From: Acidimicrobiales bacterium
Lineage (GTDB): Bacteria; Actinomycetota; Acidimicrobiia; Acidimicrobiales; RAAP-2
Direction: 5' to 3'
NCBI GenBank assembly: GCA_017882985.1
Contig: JADGOK010000089.1
Coordinates: 1 to 5,276, forward strand
DNA: 5,276 nt
Shown here: piece by piece, positions 1-5,276 of the stretch
Position numbering within the stretch: position 1 is the first letter of the stretch
Layout: each line of letters begins with the position of its first letter
The notes under the pieces: generated by a model
The model's database searches: none
Told to the model about the DNA's origin: nothing
The model's input: only the letters and a program-made list of their open reading frames with translations
Made by a program: the position numbers and the translations under genes

Positions 1-1204
1 GGTCGCGCACGTTGACGCCGTTCACGACGACGTTGCCCGTCGTCGCGTCGATGAAGCGCGGGATGAGGTTGAGCAAGGTGGTCTTTCCGCTACCCGTGCC
101 GCCGATGATGGCGCTCGTCTGACCTGGTTCGAGGGCGAAGGTGAGGTCCTCCACGACAGGTCGCTCACTGCCGGGGTAGGCGAAGCCAACGCCCTCGAAG
201 CGCACGCGACCGGATCGCTCGGTCGGTTCGAGCGGACGATCCGGATCACTCACGACGGGCACGGTGTCGAGTACCTGTTCGATGCGCGCGGCGCTGGCCG
301 CCGCGCGCGGCAGCAGGATCGCCACCATCACCGCCATCATCACCGACATCAGGATCTGCAGGATGTAGGTGAGAAAGGCCGTGAGATTGCCGATGGGCAT
401 AGCGCCGTCGTTCACCAGTCGACCGCCGAACCAGATCACCGCCACGCTCGAGAGGTTCAGGATCATCATCATCGTGGGCAGCGCCAGGGCGAAGGTCCGG
501 TTCACACTGAGCGCGGTCTCGGTGAGGCTGTCGTTGGCGATGGCGAAGCGCTCGGCCTCGGACGTGTTGCGCACGAAGGCGCGGATCACGCGCACGCCGG
601 TGATCTGTTCGCGCAGCACCTCGTTGATGCGGTCGATCTTGCCCTGCATCGAGCGGAACTTGGGGATCACCTTCACCATGACCGTGCCGATGAAAAGGGC
701 CATGACGGGAACGGCGACCAACAGCAGCGTCGAGAGCTGGGCGCCTTCGCGGATCGCCATGGCGATGCCGCCGACGCACATGATCGGTGCGATGACCATC
801 ATCGTGAGGGCCATCTGCAGGAACAGTTGGATCTGCTGGATGTCGTTGGTGTTGCGGGTGATGAGCGAGGCGGTTCCGAAGTGATTCATGTCGCGCGCCG
901 AGAAGGATTGCACGCGCGCAAAGACCGCCGCGCGAATATCGGCGCCCGCGCCCATCGCGACCCGCGAGGCCCAGTAGACGGCGACGACGGCGAAGAGTCC
1001 CACGATCAGGGTGAGGACGAGCATCGCTTCACCCGTCGTGACGATGTAGTGAAGGTTCCCGGCGACGACGCCGCCGTTGATGATGTCGGCGTTGAGGTTG
1101 GGCAAGTAGAGGTTGCCCAGGGTCTGGCCGACGAGGAGGATCACGAGGACGGCGATCTGGAGACGGTAGGGACGAAGGTGAGTACGAAGTAGTCGAAGCA
1201 GCAC
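1..1204 (-). CDS. ABC exporter, fused permease-ATPase (partial, C-terminus off the left edge)
   Basis: Type IV ABC exporter half-transporter that would use ATP to move a substrate across the cytoplasmic membrane. The 401 codons seen hold six likely membrane segments (about residues 13-36, 60-80, 128-151, 157-179, 238-261 and 275-299). The linker motif EQITGVRVIRAF (199-210), typical of the YheI/MdlB-like exporter family, lies before segment 5. The nucleotide-binding domain begins near residue 333, with an A-loop tyrosine in FAYPG (Y343) and a Walker A motif GGTGSGKTT (368-376, Lys374). The Q-loop, signature, Walker B and H-loop would lie outside the window. The start is GTG at 1204, because an in-frame TAG (the end of tetR) sits one codon upstream and GAGG is 8 nt before the GTG. 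It follows tetR by 3 nt, so the two are almost certainly co-transcribed. Such halves often pair with a second ABC gene just downstream, which here would be off the window. The substrate is unknown; drug or lipid efflux is only a family-level expectation. Confidence 0.93.
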   Translation of the reverse strand, partial: MLLRLLRTHLRPYRLQIAVLVILLVGQTLGNLYLPNLNADIINGGVVAGNLHYIVTTGEAMLVLTLIVGLFAVVAVYWASRVAMGAGADIRAAVFARVQSFSARDMNHFGTASLITRNTNDIQQIQLFLQMALTMMVIAPIMCVGGIAMAIREGAQLSTLLLVAVPVMALFIGTVMVKVIPKFRSMQGKIDRINEVLREQITGVRVIRAFVRNTSEAERFAIANDSLTETALSVNRTFALALPTMMMILNLSSVAVIWFGGRLVNDGAMPIGNLTAFLTYILQILMSVMMAVMVAILLPRAAASAARIEQVLDTVPVVSDPDRPLEPTERSGRVRFEGVGFAYPGSERPVVEDLTFALEPGQTSAIIGGTGSGKTTLLNLIPRFIDATTGNVVVNGVNVRD

Positions 1205-1207
1205 GGC

Positions 1208-1822
1208 CTACGCCTCGCGTTCGCGGACTGGATCGGGTTCGACGAGGCCGTGGGCCACGCGGGTGAAGGCGGTGTCGAAGATCTCGGTGAGATCTTCCCG
1301 TTCGCCCCTGGCGCGCCAGACGGTCAAGGACGCCCGCAGCGCGCCGGCCGCGACGGCCGTGACAACGGCGGGGTAGAGGTCGTGGTCGGGATCGAGACCG
1401 GTGCGCGCGGCGACGGCCTCGATCATGGCCCGTTCGTAGACGATGAACGAGGTGAACATTCTCGGCAGTAGTGCGGGGTTCTTCGCGATCACCTTCATCC
1501 GCAACGGCCATTCGAAGCTGGACTCTTCGAGCATCATGCGAAGGACCGTGTGCAGTGCGTCGAGGGGTGACTCTCCGAGTGGTCGCTCGACGAGAGCTAC
1601 CCGCAAACGGTCGACCCGGTAGGCGTCGAAGCCGATCATTGCGTCCTCCTTGGAGCGGAAATGGTCGTAGAAGGTGCGCACCGACACGTCAGCCTCCTCG
1701 GCGATCTCCTCGACCGTGACGTCCGCCAGGCAACGCTCGGCCCCCAGGCGCAGCGCGGCCGAGCGCAGCAGCTGGTGGGTTGTCAGTTTCTTTCGTTCGC
1801 GCCGCCCGGAGAGTTCTGCCAC
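1208..1822 (-). CDS. TetR/AcrR-family transcriptional regulator
   Basis: Dimeric DNA-binding repressor of 204 residues, the usual TetR length. The N-terminal domain carries the family helix-turn-helix at about residues 35-55, with VEEIAEEADVS followed by the recognition helix VRTFYDHF and then RSKEDAM. The variable helical C-terminus (about 65-195), with a tryptophan-containing stretch LRASLTVWRARG near 162-173, resembles the MftR-like C-terminal class, but that match is from memory. The start is GTG at 1822: an in-frame TAA at 1844-1846 rules out anything much longer, and no other start codon lies between. No Shine-Dalgarno precedes it; instead TAGTTT lies 7 nt upstream, which suggests a leaderless transcript. 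The gene is the first of a pair with the ABC exporter and probably represses its own promoter through dyads at 1843-1881, releasing when an exported compound binds. The ligand cannot be inferred. Confidence 0.93.
   Translation of the reverse strand: MAELSGRRERKKLTTHQLLRSAALRLGAERCLADVTVEEIAEEADVSVRTFYDHFRSKEDAMIGFDAYRVDRLRVALVERPLGESPLDALHTVLRMMLEESSFEWPLRMKVIAKNPALLPRMFTSFIVYERAMIEAVAARTGLDPDHDLYPAVVTAVAAGALRASLTVWRARGEREDLTEIFDTAFTRVAHGLVEPDPVREREA
1213..1216 (-). promoter_or_regulatory. Ribosome binding site of the ABC exporter, inside the end of tetR
   Basis: GAGG on the minus strand lies 8 nt before the GTG at 1204 and within the last codons of tetR. It supports that GTG as the start and suggests translational coupling with tetR. 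The two genes upstream of which no such site is seen (tetR and the metallopeptidase) contrast with this. Confidence 0.6.
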
Positions 1823-1829
1823 ACCGGGG

Positions 1830-1835
1830 AAACTA
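1830..1835 (-). promoter_or_regulatory. Candidate -10 box of a leaderless tetR promoter
   Basis: The minus strand reads TAGTTT, matching the actinobacterial TANNNT pattern, with exactly 7 nt between it and the GTG start of tetR, so transcription would begin at or next to the start codon. This explains the absence of a Shine-Dalgarno. A -35 is poor: TTGCGC at 1856-1861 is 20 bp upstream, longer than ideal. Inferred from pattern only. Confidence 0.5.
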
Positions 1836-1842
1836 CCGGTCC

Positions 1843-1873
1843 GTTACTGCACGACGCGCAATTCTGCAGTGAC
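1843..1873. promoter_or_regulatory. Inverted repeat, candidate TetR operator
   Basis: Arms GTTACTGCA (1843-1851) and TGCAGTGAC (1865-1873) are complementary at 8 of 9 positions, including an unbroken 6-bp core, across a 13-bp spacer. The element lies roughly 20-50 bp upstream of the predicted tetR start, over the -35 region, which is where an autorepressor would bind. Assignment to this TetR is inference. Confidence 0.4.
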
Positions 1874-1881
1874 TAAAGTCA
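1870..1881. promoter_or_regulatory. Second short dyad TGACTAAAGTCA, candidate operator
   Basis: TGACT and AGTCA are perfect 5-bp arms around a 2-bp centre, a compact operator-like dyad. It overlaps the right arm of the 1843-1873 repeat by 4 bp, so the two could be alternative readings of one site or overlapping sites. It is near the middle of the divergent region and could affect both flanking genes. Confidence 0.35.
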
Positions 1882-1925
1882 TCTTTGCCATCGGAACGAT
1901 TCCGACGACCTCAGCCCGAGGTGGC

Positions 1926-1936
1926 TCGGTCACCGA
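1926..1936. promoter_or_regulatory. Perfect 11-bp dyad TCGGTCACCGA upstream of the metallopeptidase
   Basis: Five-base arms TCGGT and ACCGA flank a single central C. The dyad lies 8 bp before the candidate -10 box of the metallopeptidase gene and so overlaps where RNA polymerase would sit. A dyad this short arises by chance in GC-rich DNA fairly often, so regulatory meaning is only a possibility. Confidence 0.22.
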
Positions 1937-1944
1937 ACGACCTA

Positions 1945-1950
1945 TACGCT
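1945..1950 (+). promoter_or_regulatory. Candidate -10 box of a leaderless metallopeptidase promoter
   Basis: TACGCT (within CTATACGCT) fits TANNNT and stands 6 nt before the ATG at 1957, with no Shine-Dalgarno between. TATACG two bases earlier is an alternative reading. I see no -35 box at 16-18 bp. The spacing is what leaderless actinobacterial genes show. Confidence 0.45.
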
Positions 1951-1956
1951 TCGTTG

Positions 1957-2304
1957 ATGTTTGAGGTCTCCAATGAGCGCTTTGAGGAGTTGGCGAGCAG
2001 TGCTCTCGCCGCACTACCACCCGAACTCGCCGCTCAAATCGAGAACCTGGTCGTCCTCGTTGATGACCAAGCTGAAGGACGCTCGCTCTTCGGCCTCTAC
2101 GAAGGCGTCCCACTCACGAAGAGGAGTCCCATCAGTTACAGCGCGGTGTTGCCGGACCGGATAACCCTGTATCAGATGACGATCTGTCGAAACTGTGCGA
2201 GCGAAGAAGAAGTGATGGCGCAGATTCAAAAGACCGTGATCCACGAGGTCGCGCATCACTTTGGCATCAGTGATCCTCGGCTCGAAGAGTTGGGGTGGGC
2301 ATGA
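1957..2304 (+). CDS. Zincin-like metallopeptidase, HExxHxxGxxD type
   Basis: Small predicted zinc peptidase of 115 residues resembling the Zincin_1 (formerly DUF1025) family, which is about this size and common in Actinobacteria. The C-terminal motif HEVAHHFGISD (96-106) supplies two histidine ligands (H96, H100), the general-base Glu97, and Asp106 as likely third ligand in the HExxHxxGxxD pattern, followed by the typical RLEELGW ending. A CRNC pair (C77, C80) lies before the active-site helix. No signal peptide or membrane segment is present, so it should be cytoplasmic. The start is ATG at 1957, giving MFEVSNERFEEL, the usual N-terminus for this family; an upstream in-frame TTG at 1885 would add 24 residues that do not look conserved and would read through the promoter. 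It is monocistronic, divergent from tetR. The substrate is unknown for the family as far as I know. Confidence 0.9.
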   Translation: MFEVSNERFEELASSALAALPPELAAQIENLVVLVDDQAEGRSLFGLYEGVPLTKRSPISYSAVLPDRITLYQMTICRNCASEEEVMAQIQKTVIHEVAHHFGISDPRLEELGWA

Positions 2305-2330
2305 CTCCTTACTCCACCCCCTGAGCGGCA

Positions 2331-2353
2331 GGTCCGGATAACTTTTCCGGGCT
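2331..2353 (+). terminator. Weak hairpin downstream of the metallopeptidase
   Basis: GGTCCGGA (2331-2338) can pair with TCCGGGCT (2346-2353) over 8 bp with two G-U wobbles, around the 7-nt loop TAACTTT. It begins 26 bp after the stop codon. There is no T-tract after it, so it is not a standard intrinsic terminator; it might mark the transcript end or be incidental. Confidence 0.28.
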
Positions 2354-2536
2354 CGCCATTTCAGCACGATATGGATCGCCGTCATTCGTGACGCATCTTG
2401 GACTGTGTCGTGGATGGAAGCTGACACCCGTATCTCAGCACGCATTGACGGTTCCGCGTTCAGTGCACGATTGACGCCATGAACACAACGTTGCGCCTTC
2501 GGTTCGCCGGTGTCGGGACCGTAAGCGTCGCGGAGA

Positions 2537-2565
2537 TTGTCGACACACCGTCGCCGACGTAAGGT
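2537..2565 (+). promoter_or_regulatory. Candidate sigma70-type promoter of the GGDEF-EAL gene
   Basis: TTGTCG (2537-2542) is followed after exactly 17 bp by TAAGGT (2560-2565), a fair -35 and a TANNNT -10. Transcription would start near 2572 and leave an untranslated leader of about 65 nt before the ATG at 2638. It is the best-spaced promoter seen in this gap. Confidence 0.42.
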
Positions 2566-2637
2566 GGAAAGGAGCGGTACGATTGGACGTAGCTGCGTAA
2601 CGGGAGTTCGGAGCCGGATCGTGAATATTGCGGCGAG

Positions 2638-4995
2638 ATGAAACTACCAGCGTGGAAAGCCGTGCTGCTTGTAGGGACGCTGCTCATCGCGACCTATTTC
2701 TTCCTGCCGAACGATACAGCCCAGAATGTCCTGTACGCGGTGCTCGGCCTCGGTTCGGTTCTCGGCATCCTGTTCGGCGTACATCGGCACCGTCCGGCTA
2801 ACCGAGTCGGATGGTACTTCGTCGCAGCCGCTGGAGTGTGCTTCACGCTGGGTGACAACCTCTTGTCGCTGTACAGCGCATTGCATATCAACATTCCGTT
2901 TCCGTCGTATGCGGACGCGCTCTACCTCGCGGGCTATCCGTTCCTCTTCGCGGGCGTCCTGAGACTCACCCGCGATCTTGATCACTCCTCATGGCGCGAG
3001 AACAATGCGGACGCCGCGATCGTATCAATCGGGGTCCTCGCCATTTCGTGGCAGTTCCTGATGGACTCCTATGCCCACGACGCGACCCTCACGAATTTCG
3101 GGATGTTGGTCAACTTGGCCTATCCAATGATGGACGTGGCACTGGTCTTCATTGTGCTCCGCACGATCTTGTTCAAACCGTCGCGTTTCGCGTACTTAAA
3201 TTTCTTGGCCACAGCCATGTTGGTAATGTTCGTGGCCGACTTCACCTACGACTTACTCACACTGCACAACAGTTATCAAACCGGCAATATCGTCGATGCA
3301 CTGTTCCTCTTCGAGTACGTGTTGGTCGCCGCCGCCGCCTTGCACCCGTCGATGGCCAGCGCGGATGGAGCGTCCGACACCAGTAAGGCCAGCGTTGAGC
3401 GCGGGCCGTCGAGCAGTCGGAATCGCCTACCGGTGGTGATGGTGGCGGGGTTCATCGCGCCGGCAATCCTGGTCGTCGCCACGGCGTTACACCGATCGGT
3501 GAACGTCCTGGCGTTGGGACTGTTCTGCATTCTCGCATTCGCCGTCATCGGTCTGCGCCTCAAATGGATGATCGATCGGATGAATCGTCAGTCGGTGCAG
3601 CTCCAGCAAAACCTCACGGAGTTGACGGTCGCGCACCTTCACCGTGATGAACTCGAGGCGGATCTGCGACATCAGACTCTGCACGACCCGCTGACGGGCC
3701 TCGCCAACCGAATGCTCTTTGAGGATCGCCTTTCCCAAGCTCGTCAGCGCTCGCTGCGCCAGGGTGGCCTGGACGCGGTGCTGATGATCGACCTCGACGA
3801 CTTCAAGGGAGTGAACGACGCGTACAGCCACTACGTCGGCGACCAATTACTGGTGGCGGTGTCGCGCCGCCTCGATGAAGTGACCCGGTCCTCGGACACG
3901 TTGTGTCGTCTCGGCGGCGACGAGTTCTTGTACCTCGCCGAAGGCATCGCCGATCGTGCGACCGCTGAAGCGATCTGCGATCGGCTCATTGAGGCACTGT
4001 CTGAACCGTTCGTCTTCGGCGATGTCCGGTTCGAGCAGCACGCGAGTATCGGTGCCGTCATCTGTGACGCCGCTGACGAGACCAACGCGGAATACGTTCG
4101 CGACGCTGACGCCGCGATGTATGAAGCCAAACGTCGTCACAAGGGTCACTACGTCGTCTTCACGCCGAGCATGCACAGTGAGGCACTCAGCATCTTCTCA
4201 CTGACGCAGGATCTGCGAACGGCATTCCAGAAGAGCGAGCTCACGATGTACTACCAACCCATCATCGAACTGAGCTCATCGCGCATCGTGGGTTTCGAGG
4301 CCTTGATGCGTTGGCCGCACGTCACGCAAGGGTTTGTCTCGCCTGACGTGTTCATTCCACTTGCGGAACGTTCCGAACTGATCCTTGAATTGGGAAATTT
4401 CGCTCTGCGTGATGCAGTCTCAGTGGCGGGGTCCTGGGAGCGATCGGACCCTGCGAGTAGCGCCCCCTTCGTCACCGTCAACCTCTCCCCGCGCCAGTTG
4501 CACGACGCGGACTTGATTCCATTGATCAAGAACATTCTTGCGACCAACGCACTCGCGCCCGAACGACTCATCATTGAGATCACCGAGCGCGCGGCGCTGG
4601 TGAACGTCGACGACACGCTGGACGTCATCGAGAGGCTCCGCAACCTTGGCGTCGCGATGGCACTCGACGATTTCGGCACCGGGTACTCGTCGCTCTCCTA
4701 CATCACGCTCCTGCAACCCAAGATCATCAAGATCGACCGGTCGTTCGTGGCGCCGACACATCAGAGCCGCGACAGTGAGGCGCTCTTGGAGGCGATAATC
4801 TCGCTGGGCCAGAAACTCGGCATCATTGTGTTGGCCGAAGGCATTGAGACGAGCGCCCAATTCGACCACTTGCGGCGATTGGGGTGCGAACTCGGACAGG
4901 GCTTCCTCTTCTCGCCGGCAGTGGCGGCGTCTGAGGTGCCTGCGTTGCTCGGTTACGTGCCGGCAACGCCGACTGGCGGGCGCGAGCGAAACTGA
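2638..4995 (+). CDS. Membrane-bound GGDEF-EAL protein (diguanylate cyclase / cyclic di-GMP phosphodiesterase)
   Basis: This 785-residue protein should make cyclic di-GMP from two GTP and hydrolyse it to pGpG, setting local levels of this second messenger. Ten likely membrane segments fill residues 7-306 (about 7-24, 29-48, 59-79, 91-110, 126-141, 155-177, 185-206, 217-236, 264-283, 288-306). Arg/Lys/His-rich loops (49-56, 110-121, 179-184, 250-263, 306-317) all fall on one side, placing both termini in the cytoplasm. A helical, possibly coiled-coil linker (310-348) leads to the GGDEF domain: DPLTGLANR (350-358), the metal-binding DLDDFK (385-390), an inhibitory-site RxxD (R417, D420) and GGDEF (426-430). 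The EAL domain has E554-A-L, N615, E647, DDFGTG (677-682), K698, E734, E737 and Q754, so both active sites look intact. ATG at 2638 is the only sensible start, because an in-frame TAG lies at 2590-2592; it has no good Shine-Dalgarno. The protein resembles actinobacterial RmdB-like regulators. Which activity dominates, and what the membrane part senses, are unknown. Confidence 0.95.
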   Translation: MKLPAWKAVLLVGTLLIATYFFLPNDTAQNVLYAVLGLGSVLGILFGVHRHRPANRVGWYFVAAAGVCFTLGDNLLSLYSALHINIPFPSYADALYLAGYPFLFAGVLRLTRDLDHSSWRENNADAAIVSIGVLAISWQFLMDSYAHDATLTNFGMLVNLAYPMMDVALVFIVLRTILFKPSRFAYLNFLATAMLVMFVADFTYDLLTLHNSYQTGNIVDALFLFEYVLVAAAALHPSMASADGASDTSKASVERGPSSSRNRLPVVMVAGFIAPAILVVATALHRSVNVLALGLFCILAFAVIGLRLKWMIDRMNRQSVQLQQNLTELTVAHLHRDELEADLRHQTLHDPLTGLANRMLFEDRLSQARQRSLRQGGLDAVLMIDLDDFKGVNDAYSHYVGDQLLVAVSRRLDEVTRSSDTLCRLGGDEFLYLAEGIADRATAEAICDRLIEALSEPFVFGDVRFEQHASIGAVICDAADETNAEYVRDADAAMYEAKRRHKGHYVVFTPSMHSEALSIFSLTQDLRTAFQKSELTMYYQPIIELSSSRIVGFEALMRWPHVTQGFVSPDVFIPLAERSELILELGNFALRDAVSVAGSWERSDPASSAPFVTVNLSPRQLHDADLIPLIKNILATNALAPERLIIEITERAALVNVDDTLDVIERLRNLGVAMALDDFGTGYSSLSYITLLQPKIIKIDRSFVAPTHQSRDSEALLEAIISLGQKLGIIVLAEGIETSAQFDHLRRLGCELGQGFLFSPAVAASEVPALLGYVPATPTGGRERN

Positions 4996-5008
4996 AGCCG
5001 GCAATTGC
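4996..5008. other. 13-bp convergent gap with palindrome GCAATTGC
   Basis: Only 13 bp separate the stop codons of two convergent genes. Positions 5001-5008 are the perfect 8-bp palindrome GCAATTGC. No GC-rich hairpin with a T-tract is seen here on either strand, so the transcripts probably overlap or end by another mechanism. Confidence 0.5.
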
Positions 5009-5276
5009 TCAGGCGATAATTCTCCACGGATTCTCAATGAGGCGCGTCAATGTTCGAAGGAACTCGGCGGCCAAGGCGCCGTCAATGATCCGGTGATCAG
5101 ACGAGAGAGTAAAGCGCATCCGGTATCGCGGAACGACAGCGTCGCCAACGACCGTTGGTTCTCGCTTGGTGGCGCCCACCGCGAGAATCGCGCCTTCGGG
5201 AGGATTGATGATCGCCGTGAACTCCTCGACTCCGTACATTCCAAGGTTGCTGATCGTGAACGTGCCGCCGCTCATC
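5009..5276 (-). CDS. Dihydrolipoyllysine acyltransferase (E2) of a 2-oxoacid dehydrogenase complex, C-terminal part
   Basis: This is the last 88 residues of the E2 core enzyme, which transfers an acyl group from its lipoyl arm to coenzyme A. The visible part is the end of the catalytic (chloramphenicol-acetyltransferase-like) domain: GGTFTISNLGMYG, then INPPEGAILAVGA, then the active-site motif SSDHRIIDGA, whose His and Asp (positions 61 and 65 of the visible fragment) match the conserved HRxxDG catalytic pair. The frame stays open to the right edge; the methionine at 5275 is internal, not a start. The missing upstream part should carry lipoyl and subunit-binding domains. The wording of the motifs fits pyruvate (pdhC) or branched-chain complexes better than the 2-oxoglutarate enzyme, so a symbol is withheld. 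E1 genes are expected to its right. It converges on the GGDEF-EAL gene. Confidence 0.94.
   Translation of the reverse strand, partial: MSGGTFTISNLGMYGVEEFTAIINPPEGAILAVGATKREPTVVGDAVVPRYRMRFTLSSDHRIIDGALAAEFLRTLTRLIENPWRIIA

Larger units (their letters stand above)
2305..2637. other. 333-bp intergenic region without a convincing gene
   Basis: This gap holds a weak hairpin (2331-2353) after the metallopeptidase and a plausible promoter (2537-2565) for the downstream GGDEF-EAL gene. The only plus-strand reading frame noticed is a 27-codon one at 2479-2562 with no ribosome binding site. No tRNA-like fold, long repeat or recognised riboswitch was seen; in particular I did not find the conserved core of the GEMM cyclic di-GMP riboswitches. 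Confidence 0.6.

Noticed and set aside
369..884. Long plus-strand reading frame opposite the ABC exporter (171 codons)
   Set aside because: It is antisense to a clear ABC membrane domain with recognisable motifs; its low-complexity Ser/Arg/Thr/Met composition is that of a shadow frame in GC-rich DNA.
1885..1956. Longer form of the metallopeptidase starting at TTG 1885
   Set aside because: The extra 24 residues are Arg/Pro-rich and unlike the family N-terminus, and they would cover the candidate -10 box and the 1926-1936 dyad.
2014..2445. Minus-strand reading frame of 143 codons across the metallopeptidase gene
   Set aside because: It runs antisense to the metallopeptidase, whose HExxHxxGxxD motif is unambiguous, and shows no family features or start signal of its own.
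2479..2562. 27-codon plus-strand reading frame beginning MNTTLRLRF
   Set aside because: No ribosome binding site or leaderless -10 box precedes it, it is too short to judge by composition, and the best promoter of the downstream gene overlaps its 3' end.
2305..2637. Cyclic di-GMP riboswitch in front of the GGDEF-EAL gene
   Set aside because: I looked for the conserved GEMM core and its flanking helices and did not find them; a covariance-model search would settle it.
2460..2687. 75-codon minus-strand reading frame filling part of the intergenic gap
   Set aside because: It overlaps the start of the GGDEF-EAL gene on the other strand, has shadow-like composition and no detectable domain.
1..5276. 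Mobile element, phage, CRISPR or defence system
   Set aside because: No transposase, integrase, terminal inverted repeats, target duplications, regularly spaced repeats or recognised defence domains were seen; all genes have ordinary chromosomal assignments.

Overview
This is a GC-rich (about 60 % where I counted) chromosomal stretch that reads as actinobacterial, with an Acidimicrobiia-like lineage as a guess only. The main reasons are two divergent genes that look leaderless (a TANNNT -10 box 6-7 nt before the start codon and no Shine-Dalgarno), a TetR regulator translated almost seamlessly into an ABC exporter half, a short HExxHxxGxxD metallopeptidase of the type common in Actinobacteria, and a polytopic GGDEF-EAL protein. 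No rRNA, tRNA, CRISPR array, insertion sequence or phage gene is visible.

Layout. (1) 1-1822, minus strand: a two-gene unit in which a TetR-family repressor (1208-1822) is followed after 3 nt by an ABC exporter with fused membrane and ATPase domains. The exporter is cut by the left edge just after its Walker A region. (2) 1823-1956: a divergent control region with a candidate leaderless promoter on each strand and several dyads that could be TetR operators. (3) 1957-2304, plus strand: a 115-aa zincin-like metallopeptidase. (4) 2305-2637: a 333-bp gap with a weak hairpin behind the peptidase gene and a reasonable sigma70-type promoter for the next gene. (5) 2638-4995, plus strand: a 785-aa membrane protein with about ten membrane segments, a complete GGDEF domain with an inhibitory site, and a complete EAL domain, so both synthesis and breakdown of cyclic di-GMP look possible. 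(6) 5009-5276, minus strand: the C-terminus of a dihydrolipoyl acyltransferase (E2) of a 2-oxoacid dehydrogenase complex. It converges on the GGDEF-EAL gene with only 13 bp between the stop codons.

How the parts relate. TetR and the ABC exporter form a classic self-regulated efflux unit; the ligand and exported substrate cannot be read from the sequence. The peptidase shares only the divergent promoter region with that unit. The GGDEF-EAL protein appears to be a stand-alone membrane signalling gene, and the E2 gene belongs to a central-metabolism operon lying to the right. I found no convincing new multi-gene system. The points most worth a second look are the operator/leaderless-promoter arrangement at 1823-1956 and the unassigned membrane sensor domain on a GGDEF-EAL protein with all its key residues.
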